Shown piece after piece: positions 49,817 through 58,687 of a stretch of 64,000 nt of DNA. How positions within the stretch are numbered: position 1 is the first letter of the stretch; each line of letters starts with the position of its first letter. This DNA is from Aeromicrobium endophyticum (GTDB taxonomy: Bacteria > Actinomycetota > Actinomycetes > Propionibacteriales > Nocardioidaceae): assembly GCF_003586285.1 (NCBI RefSeq), contig NZ_QUBR01000003.1, positions 62,001-126,000 on the forward strand. Direction: 5' to 3'. The notes beneath the pieces are model-generated. The model made no database searches. It was not told where the DNA came from and saw only the letters and a program-made list of their open reading frames with translations. Both the position numbers and the translations under genes were made by a program.

Positions 49817-50752
49817 ATGGACCACGCGCCGCTCGACCCCGAGGTAGCAATGATCTTCGCGAGCCTCGGACCTCGCGTGCCACTCAGTGAGGTCAGTGCC
49901 GAGAAGATGCGTGCGGACATGCGTGCAGCGGTCGACTCGTTCACCCGCGACGCGGAGCCGATTTCTGTCGCGCACGTCACCGACGACATCGTCCCGGGGC
50001 GGCACGGGGACATTCGCGTGCGGGTCTACCGACCTGACGTGCCCACGGCCGTCGTCGTGTTCATGCACGGCGGCTCGTGGATCGCCGGTGACATCGAGAC
50101 GAGCGATCTCGTCACGCGGCGCATCAGCCGCGACACCGGCGCGGTGGTCGTCTCGGTGGACTATCGGATGCTGCCCGAGCATCCTTTCCCCGCACCCCTC
50201 GACGACACGTACGACGCCGTCGTCTGGGCCCGTGCGATGCACCCCGACGTGCCCCTCATCGTTGCCGGTGACAGTGCCGGAGGGACGCTCTCGGCGTGCG
50301 TCGCGCTGAGGTCCCGGGACGAGCGAGGGCCCCGCATCGACGGCCAGGTCCTGATCTACCCGGCCATCGACGACGACATCGACACGCCCAGCATGGTGGG
50401 GCTCGATGCTCGACTCGGGGACCGACGGGATCTGGCCCATGTGCTCAGGCAGTACGCCTCGACGGGGGCAGCGGTCGGCTCGCCGTACGCGGTGCCCGGT
50501 CGTGCGGCATCGCTGGCCCACCTGCCGCCCGCGATCATGGTGATCCCAGGCCACGACGGACTGAGGTCGGCCGAGGAGGAGTACGTGTCAAGGCTGCGTG
50601 AGGCCGGTGTCCCGGTCGTCGTCCAGCTCGATCTCGAGCTGGCTCACTCCTGGATCGACTACGCGCCCCGAGTGGCTGCGGCCGATCGCGCGTTCACCCG
50701 GCTCACCGATCACATCAACAAGCTCATCGGCGACGTAGGCGCTTCCCGCTGA
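49817..50752 (+). CDS. HSL-family alpha/beta hydrolase (esterase), copy 1
   Basis: A 311-residue hormone-sensitive-lipase-type esterase. The oxyanion motif is HGGSW, the nucleophile elbow GDSAGG, the acid probably Asp of PGHDGLRSA, and the base His of LAHSWIDY. VSVDYRMLPEHPFPAPLDD is the family's conserved strand. It is clearly paralogous to the esterase at 52993-53970, with long identical blocks, but the segment after SMVGLDARLG differs. ATG at 49817 has GAAGGAGA upstream; the longer frame from 49610 runs through decayed DNA. Confidence 0.9.
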   Translation: MDHAPLDPEVAMIFASLGPRVPLSEVSAEKMRADMRAAVDSFTRDAEPISVAHVTDDIVPGRHGDIRVRVYRPDVPTAVVVFMHGGSWIAGDIETSDLVTRRISRDTGAVVVSVDYRMLPEHPFPAPLDDTYDAVVWARAMHPDVPLIVAGDSAGGTLSACVALRSRDERGPRIDGQVLIYPAIDDDIDTPSMVGLDARLGDRRDLAHVLRQYASTGAAVGSPYAVPGRAASLAHLPPAIMVIPGHDGLRSAEEEYVSRLREAGVPVVVQLDLELAHSWIDYAPRVAAADRAFTRLTDHINKLIGDVGASR

Positions 50753-50840
50753 GACCGAGCCAGCACGAGCGCGCGACCTCGAGATGGTCGTGCCCGGCTC
50801 CGACTCGATCTGGACCGACGGCTGAGGAAGCTGGTGTCGG

Positions 50841-51776
50841 ATGTCGCTGAGACACAGCATGCTCGCGATCCTCGTCATCCTCCTGTGGGGCATGAACGTC
50901 GTGGTGATCGACGAGGGGATGTCAGACGTCCCGCCCCTGCTGTTCCTGGCTCTACGTTTCACGCTCGTCGCGCTCCCGTGGGTGTTCCTCGTCCCGCGGC
51001 CCGAGGTCAGCTGGCGGCTGGTCGTGGCGGTGGGCGCGTTCATGAGTCTTGGACAGTTCAGTCTGCTGTACGTCGCCCTCGACCTCGGCCTCCCGGCGGG
51101 CCTTGCGTCCCTGCTGCTGCAGGCGCAGGTCATCTTCACCATCGTCCTGGCAGCAGGTCTTCTCGGGGAGATGCCCACGCGGCGGCAAGCCGTCGGGGTG
51201 CTGGTCGGCGCTGGTGGGCTGGCGTTCGTCGTCGTGGCGCACGGCGTGTCGGCGCCGATCATCCCCGTGCTCGTGATGCTGGGAGCCACGTTGTCCTGGG
51301 CCGCGGGAAATGTCATCGTCCGCAGCGCTGGGACGGCGTCAGGACTCTCGCTCGTGGTCTGGTCGGCGCTGGTCGTCCCGATCCCGGCAGGCCTGGCGTC
51401 GGTCGTGCTCGATGGGCGGCAGGAGGTCGGTGACGCGCTCATCAACCTCTCCGGAACCGCTGTCGCATCGACGGTCTATGCGGCAGTCGGAAGCTCGATC
51501 ATCGGGTACGGCATCTGGAACTCCCTGCTCGCGCGCTACCCGGCCAGCGCCGTGGTGCCTTTCGCCCTGCTGATGCCTGTCGTCGGCATCGTCACCGCGT
51601 GGGTCGTCCAGGACGAGGTGCCGTTGGTGCTCGAGACGGTCGGTGGCGTCGTGATGCTGGCAGGGGTCGCGGTGGCGACGGCGGGTCGGGGTCGGGGGAG
51701 TGATGACACGGTCGATGTCCCGCGTCGCGGGCGCCGTCTGCCGGCGACCACGACCTCTCGTCGATCGTCGCGTTGA
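50841..51776 (+). CDS. EamA/DMT-family transporter
   Basis: A 311-residue protein with ten membrane segments in two EamA repeats (MLAILVILLWGMNVVVIDEG starts repeat 1; LVMLGATLSWAAGNVIVRSA starts repeat 2). These drug/metabolite transporters usually export amino acids or other metabolites. The last 35 residues are a polar, Arg-rich cytoplasmic tail. It starts 88 bases after the esterase, possibly in the same operon. Confidence 0.9.
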   Translation: MSLRHSMLAILVILLWGMNVVVIDEGMSDVPPLLFLALRFTLVALPWVFLVPRPEVSWRLVVAVGAFMSLGQFSLLYVALDLGLPAGLASLLLQAQVIFTIVLAAGLLGEMPTRRQAVGVLVGAGGLAFVVVAHGVSAPIIPVLVMLGATLSWAAGNVIVRSAGTASGLSLVVWSALVVPIPAGLASVVLDGRQEVGDALINLSGTAVASTVYAAVGSSIIGYGIWNSLLARYPASAVVPFALLMPVVGIVTAWVVQDEVPLVLETVGGVVMLAGVAVATAGRGRGSDDTVDVPRRGRRLPATTTSRRSSR

Positions 51777-51991
51777 CGCGGTTCGAGTCCGCCAATCGGT
51801 CAGGCTCCGGGCGCTCTGAAGTACTGAACCGGGCTTGTAGAGCCTTCGTCCGCTGAGCGCGCGGAGGCACTGCCCTCGTACAACGGTCAGAAAGCGGGCA
51901 GGTCGGAGAGGGGTTTTTTCGTTGCCTGGCCACGGAAGGCGGATCAGGATGAGCCAACCGGTCGAAGCCGGGTCTACCTAGAGGAGCTGCG

Positions 51992-52996
51992 ATGCGAGCA
52001 GTAGTGATCGAAGGGCCGGGATCGATCGCGGTGCACGAGCTGCCGGACCCGACGCCTGGTCCGGGCGACGTCGTCGTGGCAGTGCGAGCGGCCGGGATCT
52101 GCGGCACCGACATCCACCTGCTCGACGGAGAGCTCCCGTACGACAGCTACCCGATCGTGCCGGGCCATGAGTTCTACGGCGAGGTCGTCGCGACGGGTGC
52201 GGACGTGGATCCCGCCTGGCTCAACCGGATCGTGACGGTCGACCCGAACATGCCGTGCCGCGCGTGCCCGGAGTGTCGTCGCGGACGAGCGAACCTGTGC
52301 GAGCGGTACGAGGCTCTGGGTGTCACGACGGACGGCGCGGCCGCGGAGCTCGTGCGGGTCCCTTCGACGCTGGCCTACGTCCTCCCTCCGGACGTGTCCG
52401 ACGTGGGAGCACTCCTGACCGAGCCGCTGGCCTGCGCGATCCACGGCGTCGACATGCTGCCCCGGCATCCGCAGGACCGTTACCTCGTCTACGGCGCCGG
52501 CACGATGGGGCTGATGATGAGTCTGCTCGCCGCGGACCTGACCAACGAGCAGGTCACCGTCGTGGAGCTCAATCCCGCCCGGCGGGCCCTGGCAGAATCC
52601 TTCGGCTTCCGAGCCGTCGCGTCTCCCGACGAGATCGATCCGGATGCTCGGTGGGAGACGGTCGTCGACTGCACGGGGGCCGTGGCCGCCATCGAGGACG
52701 GGCTGGGCCGTGTGCGACGGGGAGGCGCGTTCCAGTGCTTCGGGGTGGCCGATCCGGCGGCGACGATCAAGGTGAGTCCGTTCGACGTCTACCGCGACGA
52801 GATCACCATCGTCGGCAGCATGGCGGTCCAGAACAGCTTTGACCGCGCCAGCCGGCTGGCCCAGACCTGGGGGGACGACAAGCTCGGTCCGCTGGTGACC
52901 CACGGGTTCGCGCTGGACGAGTACTCGCAGGCCGTGGACACCTTCAGGGGCGGCACGGGTCTCAAGATCGCCATCCGGCCAGGAGGCGCATCGTGA
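51992..52996 (+). CDS. Zinc-dependent medium-chain alcohol dehydrogenase
   Basis: A 334-residue MDR alcohol/polyol dehydrogenase. Catalytic zinc ligands lie in GICGTD and GHEF; the structural zinc Cys set is CRACPECRRGRANLC, with four Cys at the usual spacing. The cofactor site is YGAGTMGLMMSLLAA, with VELNPARR suggesting NAD. ATG at 51992 follows GAGGAG. Its stop overlaps the start of esterase copy 2 (GTGA), so the two act together, perhaps an ester cleaved to an alcohol which is then oxidised. Exact substrate unknown; the sorbitol/arabinitol branch is closest to my eye. Confidence 0.9.
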   Translation: MRAVVIEGPGSIAVHELPDPTPGPGDVVVAVRAAGICGTDIHLLDGELPYDSYPIVPGHEFYGEVVATGADVDPAWLNRIVTVDPNMPCRACPECRRGRANLCERYEALGVTTDGAAAELVRVPSTLAYVLPPDVSDVGALLTEPLACAIHGVDMLPRHPQDRYLVYGAGTMGLMMSLLAADLTNEQVTVVELNPARRALAESFGFRAVASPDEIDPDARWETVVDCTGAVAAIEDGLGRVRRGGAFQCFGVADPAATIKVSPFDVYRDEITIVGSMAVQNSFDRASRLAQTWGDDKLGPLVTHGFALDEYSQAVDTFRGGTGLKIAIRPGGAS

Positions 52997-53970
52997 ACGA
53001 GCAGCCGATCGATCCGGACGTCTTCGACCTCGTGAGTGGTCCGGGCCCACGTGCTCGGGCGGCGGACGTGAGTCCTGCGACGATGCGGCAGGAGATGCGC
53101 GAGACCATCGACGCGTTCACGCGCGACGCAGAACCGATCGACGTGCACGAGGTCGTCGACGAGTCGTGGCCTGGAAGGGGAACGACGATCCCGGTGCGGA
53201 TCTATCGTCCCGAGCTCCCGACTGCCGTCGTCGTCTACCTGCACGGCGGCGCGTGGACGGCCGGCGACATCGACACCCACGACGTCGTGGCACGACGCAT
53301 CGGCTCACGCACGGACGCGCTCGTGGTGTCGGTCGACTACCGCCTGGTGCCGGAGCACCCGTTCCCGGCGCCGTTCGACGACGCCTGGGACGCGGTCGTC
53401 CGGGCGAGCGCTCTCCATGCCGAGCTGCCGTTCCTCGTCGCGGGCGACAGCGCTGGAGGGACGCTCGCGGCGTGCGTGGCGCTGCGGGCGCGCGATGAGT
53501 CGGGGCCCCGGATCGACGGCCAGATCCTCATCTATCCGGCGATCGACGATGACCTGGACACGCCGAGCATGCTGGCATTCCGCGAGGGAGGCCACATCAC
53601 CCGCGACGACATCAGCCACTACTTCACGGTCTACCTGGCTCCTGCGGCTGCTCATGACTCGCCCTATGCCATGCCAGGGCGCGCCAGGTCGCTCGTCGGG
53701 CTGCCTCCCGCAGTGATGGTCATCCCCGGGCACGATCTCCTGCGGTCCGCCGAGGAGGACTACTCGCGCCGTCTGGAGGAAGCGGGAGTTCCCGTCGTCG
53801 TCCAGCTCGACCACGACCTGGTGCACGGGTGGGTCGACTTCGCGCCGAAGGTCGCGGCCGCCGACAGGGCGTTCGACCGCTTGACGGGACACATCACCGA
53901 CCTGCTCGGGCGCATCGCCCGGGACAGGCCGACCGAGACACCAGTCGTCCGTGTCGAGATCGCCAACTAG
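52993..53970 (+). CDS. HSL-family alpha/beta hydrolase (esterase), copy 2
   Basis: A 325-residue HSL-type esterase: oxyanion HGGAW, nucleophile GDSAGG, acid in PGHDLLRSA, base in LVHGWVDF. It shares long blocks with the esterase at 49817-50752, such as DAFTRDAEPI/DSFTRDAEPI, EHPFPAP and YPAIDDD, and adds a C-terminal tail of about 15 residues. GTG at 52993 overlaps the dehydrogenase stop. It probably feeds its product to that dehydrogenase or the transporter-linked route downstream. Confidence 0.9.
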   Translation: MNEQPIDPDVFDLVSGPGPRARAADVSPATMRQEMRETIDAFTRDAEPIDVHEVVDESWPGRGTTIPVRIYRPELPTAVVVYLHGGAWTAGDIDTHDVVARRIGSRTDALVVSVDYRLVPEHPFPAPFDDAWDAVVRASALHAELPFLVAGDSAGGTLAACVALRARDESGPRIDGQILIYPAIDDDLDTPSMLAFREGGHITRDDISHYFTVYLAPAAAHDSPYAMPGRARSLVGLPPAVMVIPGHDLLRSAEEDYSRRLEEAGVPVVVQLDHDLVHGWVDFAPKVAAADRAFDRLTGHITDLLGRIARDRPTETPVVRVEIAN

Positions 53971-54073
53971 CAGTGCCGCGAATTGTCGCACGACACGGAA
54001 GCAATCAATCGTCCACGACCTAACGTATGTCAACACACCCCGGCCTGACGTCGCGGGTCAATTAGGAGGAAAC

Positions 54074-55078
54074 ATGTCACACACACCCCCATCCCGGCGT
54101 CGCACCCAGGCGCGACTTGCTGCCATCGTCCCGGTCGTCGCCCTGGCGGCCGCCACGATGACCGCGTGCTCCACCGGCAGCGACAGCGACGCCGGTTCCG
54201 CCTCGGGCGTCAAGGACGGCAAGCTCGAGTCGCTGCGGTTCATCAACCCGCTGCCCAACTACCCGACGTGGAAGCAGATGGCCACGTGCGTCAAGAAGGC
54301 GACCGAGGCGCGGGACGTCACCTACAGCGAGAGCGGTCCCACGGGCACGGCGATGGACGCGACGGCGATGACCCAGCTGACCCAGCAGGCCATCTCGAAC
54401 AAGGTCGGCGCCATCATCACGACTCCGGTCGGCGACGGCTTCGGGTCGGTCCTGAAGCAGGCGCAGGCCAAGAACATCGTCACCGGCACCATTTACGGCC
54501 CCGACGGCGACGACACCGGCGCCGACGTCAACGCCGGACCCGACTGGAACTTCATCGGCGAGACGGACATCAAGGCCGTCAACGCGCGGCCCGGCAAGCA
54601 CGTCGTCGGCATGGTGGCACCGGCCGACACGGGCCTCGGCAAGCAGTGGATGGACGGCGTCAAGAACGCGGTGTCGAAGACCGACAACGTGACGATCGCG
54701 GGAGCGGTCTACACGGGCGACGACCCTGCCAAGGGGCTCGCCCAGGTGACGGCGCTCCTCACGGCGCACCCCGACATCACCGACATCGTCACCAACATGG
54801 GCACGACGACGCCCGGCGCGGTCGCGGCCATCAAGGCCAAGAACCTGAAGGGCAAGGTATTCCTGACAGCGGTCGGGATCGACAACGGCGGCCGTGAAGC
54901 GTTGGACGACGGATACGTCAACCAGATCTTCCTCCAGGACATCTGCTCGCTCGGCACGTCGATCGCCGACGGTGTCATCGACAAGGCCGAGGGCAAGGAG
55001 GTCAAGCCGATCCCGGTCCCCGTCGGCGTGGTGGGCAAGGAAGACCTCCAGAGCTACCTCGACAAGGGCTGGAGCTGA
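54074..55078 (+). CDS. Sugar-type ABC transporter substrate-binding lipoprotein
   Basis: A 334-residue RbsB-like binding lipoprotein with signal peptide ending TMTAC (Cys32) and an SGSDSDAGS-like linker. Mature features include FINPLPNYPTWKQMATCV and MTQLTQQAISNKVGAIITTP. ATG at 54074 is preceded by TAGGAGGA, the best ribosome site seen in the window. First gene of an SBP-ATPase-permease operon, the third such importer in the window. Ligand unknown. Confidence 0.9.
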   Translation: MSHTPPSRRRTQARLAAIVPVVALAAATMTACSTGSDSDAGSASGVKDGKLESLRFINPLPNYPTWKQMATCVKKATEARDVTYSESGPTGTAMDATAMTQLTQQAISNKVGAIITTPVGDGFGSVLKQAQAKNIVTGTIYGPDGDDTGADVNAGPDWNFIGETDIKAVNARPGKHVVGMVAPADTGLGKQWMDGVKNAVSKTDNVTIAGAVYTGDDPAKGLAQVTALLTAHPDITDIVTNMGTTTPGAVAAIKAKNLKGKVFLTAVGIDNGGREALDDGYVNQIFLQDICSLGTSIADGVIDKAEGKEVKPIPVPVGVVGKEDLQSYLDKGWS

Positions 55079-55854
55079 TGGCTGCCGACCGCGCGACGCC
55101 CGCTCTGCAGCTGCGAGGGGTGAAGAAGTTCTTCGGCTCGGTCTCCGCGCTCGAGGACGTGGCTCTCGATGCGTACGCCGGAGAGGTGCACGCGATCGTC
55201 GGGGACAACGGGGCCGGCAAGTCCACCACGATCAAGATCATCACGGGCATCCACAGCGCCGACGAGGGCGACGTGATGGTGCAGGGCGAACGCATGGCGT
55301 CGCGTCGGTCGGCAGCTGACGCTCACGAGCACGGCGTCTCGGTGGTGTACCAGGATCTCGCCTTGGTCGAGTGCCTCGACATCGCGCACAACATGGCGCT
55401 GGGCAATCTTCCCCGCAAGTACGGGGTGATCCTCGACCGGCGGAAGATGGAACGCGAGGCCGCGGTCGTCCTCAAGGAGCTGAAGGTCCGTGTGGGCAAC
55501 GTACGCACGCCGGTCGGCTTGTTGTCAGGTGGCCAGCGCCAGGTGGTCGCGATCGCTCGAGCCGTGCGCATGGACAAGCCCATCATCCTTCTCGACGAGC
55601 CGACGGCGGCCCTCGGCGTGCAGGAGACTGCGCACGTGGGCGAGATCATCGACGAGCTGAAGGCCGCCGGCAAGGCCGTGATCTGCGTGACGCACGACCT
55701 GGACTTCGCCTTCAAGCATGCGGACAAGGTCACCGTCCTCCGCCTGGGTCGCAGCGTCGGCACCCGCACGGTCGCCGACGTCTCCCGCGACGAGGTCGTC
55801 GGCCTCATCACGGGAGCGATCCCCGGCGACACCCGAACAGCCGAGGTCGCATGA
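55078..55854 (+). CDS. Single-domain ABC ATPase of sugar-type importer (FrcA-like)
   Basis: A 258-residue ATPase with one nucleotide-binding domain: Walker A GDNGAGKST, signature LSGGQRQ, Walker B IILLDEPTAAL and H-loop CVTHD. Most importers with RbsB/RbsC partners use a double-length ATPase of about 500 residues; this one, like FrcA of fructose transporters, must work as a homodimer. ATG at 55078 overlaps the SBP stop by one base (TGATG). Confidence 0.92.
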   Translation: MAADRATPALQLRGVKKFFGSVSALEDVALDAYAGEVHAIVGDNGAGKSTTIKIITGIHSADEGDVMVQGERMASRRSAADAHEHGVSVVYQDLALVECLDIAHNMALGNLPRKYGVILDRRKMEREAAVVLKELKVRVGNVRTPVGLLSGGQRQVVAIARAVRMDKPIILLDEPTAALGVQETAHVGEIIDELKAAGKAVICVTHDLDFAFKHADKVTVLRLGRSVGTRTVADVSRDEVVGLITGAIPGDTRTAEVA

Positions 55855-56897
55855 TGACTACGTTGCTGAGCCGGCGCACGCGTCGGGGACCGTCGCCCGA
55901 GCAGAAGGAGCCCGTGACCGTGGAGGAGGGTACGAGCGCAGCCGAATGGGTGCGTCGAGTGATGAGCCGGCAGGAGACGACCCTCGCCATCGTCGTGGTG
56001 GTGGTCGGTGTCTTGGCTGCCATGAAGTCGGACCTGTTCCTCGACAGCGACAACCTCCTGGAGATCCTGCGCAGCAGTGTCATCTACTTCGTGATGGGCT
56101 GCGGCGCCGGGCTGCTGATCATCGGGGGCGGACTGGACTTCGCGGCAGGCGCGATCTTCACGCTCTCTGCGCTGATGGCCAGCAAGATGCTGGTCTCGTC
56201 CGTCCCGTGGCCGATCGCGATCCTCGGCGGCCTGGCTCTGGCGGCACTCGTCGGAGCGATCAACCACGTCGTCATCACGTACTGGCACGTTCCGCCGATC
56301 ATCGCGACGCTGGGCATGTTCTACATGCTGACCGGGGTGGACAACCTGGTGACCGGCGGAAACGACGTCATCGGTTTGCCGCAGGTCGTGCAGGACATCG
56401 GACAGGGCAGCATCCTCGGTGTTCCCAACATCGTCCTGATCGCCATCGTCGTGGGGTTGTGGTTCTGGGTGCTGCTCGAACGGACTCGTTTCGGCGTGAA
56501 CGTGAGGGCGCTGGGCGGGAACCGCGCTGCCGCGGTCGCCAACGGAGTACGCGCGACGCGTGTGGACCTGGCGCTCTACGTCCTGTCAGCGGTGACGGCC
56601 GGCCTGGCCGGCGTCATCTACTCGGCGCGCGTGGGCTCGGCCCAGGTGACGGCGGGTGGCAGCAGCACGACACTCATCGTCGTGACCGCTGTGCTGATCG
56701 GCGGGGTCAGCCTCCTGGGCGGCCTGGGTTCGATCCAAGGGATCGCGATCGGCGCGGTCCTGCTGTCACTGATCGACAATGCTCTGGTGCTGAGCAACAT
56801 CCCCCCGCAGTACAACACCATCGTGGTCGGCGCCATCCTGGTCGGTGCGGTCGCCATCGACCACCTGCGCAGGGAGCGGATCTTCCGCAAGCGATAG
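55851..56897 (+). CDS. RbsC/FrcC-like permease
   Basis: A 348-residue permease with an about 40-residue polar N-terminus and eight to ten membrane segments. GCGAGLLIIGGGLDFAAGAI and RTRFGVNVRALGGNRAAAV are conserved family stretches. ATG at 55851 overlaps the ATPase stop; a second Met follows directly. A possible terminator hairpin lies at 56930-56963. Confidence 0.9.
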   Translation: MMTTLLSRRTRRGPSPEQKEPVTVEEGTSAAEWVRRVMSRQETTLAIVVVVVGVLAAMKSDLFLDSDNLLEILRSSVIYFVMGCGAGLLIIGGGLDFAAGAIFTLSALMASKMLVSSVPWPIAILGGLALAALVGAINHVVITYWHVPPIIATLGMFYMLTGVDNLVTGGNDVIGLPQVVQDIGQGSILGVPNIVLIAIVVGLWFWVLLERTRFGVNVRALGGNRAAAVANGVRATRVDLALYVLSAVTAGLAGVIYSARVGSAQVTAGGSSTTLIVVTAVLIGGVSLLGGLGSIQGIAIGAVLLSLIDNALVLSNIPPQYNTIVVGAILVGAVAIDHLRRERIFRKR

Positions 56898-56929
56898 CGC
56901 GAGTGGGAGCCGCCTCGCGGCCCCGACGT

Positions 56930-56963
56930 TGAGCTCCTCCTCCCTCCGTGGACGAGGAGCTCA
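56930..56963. terminator. Hairpin after transporter operon
   Basis: TGAGCTCCTC (56930-56939) pairs with GAGGAGCTCA (56954-56963) across a 14-base loop. It begins 33 bases after the permease stop. The loop is long and no U-tract follows, so it is a weaker candidate than the hairpins at 10849 and 23030. Confidence 0.5.
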
Positions 56964-57131
56964 TCGTCGTCCGCACGTGGTGCTCCCACATCGACCTCGC
57001 CGTCTGGGACCGGACGGTCAGAACCTGTCCGACGCGACACACAGCCGGCGAGAACCTTGTGTTTCTGGACCGGAACGACCGCTGCGGTCCGCCCTAGTCT
57101 GAGCACCTCGTCCAGCATGGAGGGCACATTC

Positions 57132-58652
57132 ATGGCAACGTCCGGCACGCCGGCCACATCGGTTCCGAGTCACCCCGTCATGCATGACGTGGTGATAGCG
57201 CGCGGCCGAGTCGTCGACCCTGAGAGCGGACTCGACGACGTGCGCGATGTCGGCATCATCGGCGACCAGATCGTGTCCGTGTCCACGTCCGAGCTCGAAG
57301 GGCGACGCCGGATCGACGCCCACGGTCTGGTCGTCGTCCCGGGGTTCGTCGACCTGCACAGCCATGCCCAGGCCGTCGGCGAGATGCGACTGCAGGCTCT
57401 CGACGGAGTGACCACAGCACTCGAGCTGGAGGCCGGAGTCTCTCCCGTCGACGCTGCGTACAGGCGAGCCGGCACGGAGGGTCGGCCGATCAACTTCGGC
57501 TACTCGACGTCCTGGGCCGCGATACGCCGGCACGTCGTGGGAGGAGAACCTCTCACCGGCGGACTCGACGCCTTCCAGGAAGGCCTCGGTGCCGACGCCT
57601 GGCGCGCCGGTGCCAGCCCCGCGCAGCAGGCCGAGATGATGGACATGCTGCACAGGGAGATCGCCGACGGGGCGCTCGGCATCGGAGTCCTGCTCGGGTA
57701 CGCACCACGGACCGACCCAGCCGAGTACCTGTCCGTCGCTCGCCTGGCGTCCTCCTGGGGCGTGCCGGTGTTCACGCACGCACGTCCCCTCGTCGAGCAG
57801 GACCCCGACGTCGTGGTGGACGGTGCCAGCGAGATCGCCCGGACCGCCGCAGAGACCGGGGCCCACATGCACTTCTGCCACATCAACTCCACCTCGTCAC
57901 GACACCTCGACCGCGTCCAGGGTGTCGTGACGGCGGCGCGGGACGAGGGCAGCCGGATCACGAGCGAGGCCTATCCCTACGGATCGGGGATGACCGGCAT
58001 CGGCTCGGAGTACTTCCATCCCGATCGCCTGCACGTCCTGGGCGGCACCGGGACGACCCAGGACGTGATCTACGCGGCGACGGGGGAGACCGTCGCCTCG
58101 CGCGAGCGCCTCCTCGAGCTCCGCGCTCTCGACCCGTCGGCCCTCGCCTTCATCAAGGGATTCGACGAGGAGCAGTCGCCGGATCGACTGGAACAGATCC
58201 TCACCCTCCCCGGCGCCGCAGTGGCGTCCGACGCGGTGCCGTTCGTCGTCGAGGCGGGGTACACCTACGACCCGCTCCAGTGGCCGCTCCCGGCGCACGT
58301 CAGGACGCACCCGCGCAGCGCAGGCACCTTCGCTCGGACCCTGAGGATCGCCGTGAAGGAGCTGGGAGCCTTGACCCTGAGCGAAGCCGTCGCGCGGTGC
58401 AGCCTGTATCCCGCTGACATCGCTGGCGAAGCGTCCCCAGCCATGAAGCAGAAGGGCAGGATCCAGGTGGGGTGCGACGCCGACATCTCCGTGTTCGACC
58501 TCGCGCGGGTCACCGATGCCGCTACCTACCAGGACTCGACCCGTCCTTCGCAGGGATTCACGCACGTCATGGTCAACGGCGAGCTCGTCGTGAACGAGGG
58601 GCTCCTGCTGACCGACGCCCTTCCCGGTCGACCGGTGCGCGGCCAGTCATGA
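57132..58652 (+). CDS. N-acyl-D-amino-acid deacylase-like amidohydrolase
   Basis: A 506-residue metal-dependent amidohydrolase of the D-aminoacylase/dihydroorotase group. The metal site is indicated by GFVDLHSHAQ (HxH), THARPL, the His of MHFCHINSTS and the Asp of VASDAVPF. The C-terminal QVGCDADISVFDLARVTD closes the small beta domain. These enzymes remove acyl groups from N-acyl-D-amino acids or open cyclic amides. I chose ATG at 57132; 57117 is a close alternative. It follows the ABC importer by 234 bases and converges on the M20 hydrolase gene. Confidence 0.82.
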   Translation: MATSGTPATSVPSHPVMHDVVIARGRVVDPESGLDDVRDVGIIGDQIVSVSTSELEGRRRIDAHGLVVVPGFVDLHSHAQAVGEMRLQALDGVTTALELEAGVSPVDAAYRRAGTEGRPINFGYSTSWAAIRRHVVGGEPLTGGLDAFQEGLGADAWRAGASPAQQAEMMDMLHREIADGALGIGVLLGYAPRTDPAEYLSVARLASSWGVPVFTHARPLVEQDPDVVVDGASEIARTAAETGAHMHFCHINSTSSRHLDRVQGVVTAARDEGSRITSEAYPYGSGMTGIGSEYFHPDRLHVLGGTGTTQDVIYAATGETVASRERLLELRALDPSALAFIKGFDEEQSPDRLEQILTLPGAAVASDAVPFVVEAGYTYDPLQWPLPAHVRTHPRSAGTFARTLRIAVKELGALTLSEAVARCSLYPADIAGEASPAMKQKGRIQVGCDADISVFDLARVTDAATYQDSTRPSQGFTHVMVNGELVVNEGLLLTDALPGRPVRGQS

Positions 58653-58687
58653 CGACCGGCTACCGGGACGTCGCCGTGATCGGCCCG

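Noticed and set aside
51781..51790. GTTCGAGTCC resembling a tRNA T-loop
   Set aside because: The surrounding bases overlap the end of the DMT transporter gene and do not form D or anticodon arms or an acceptor stem.
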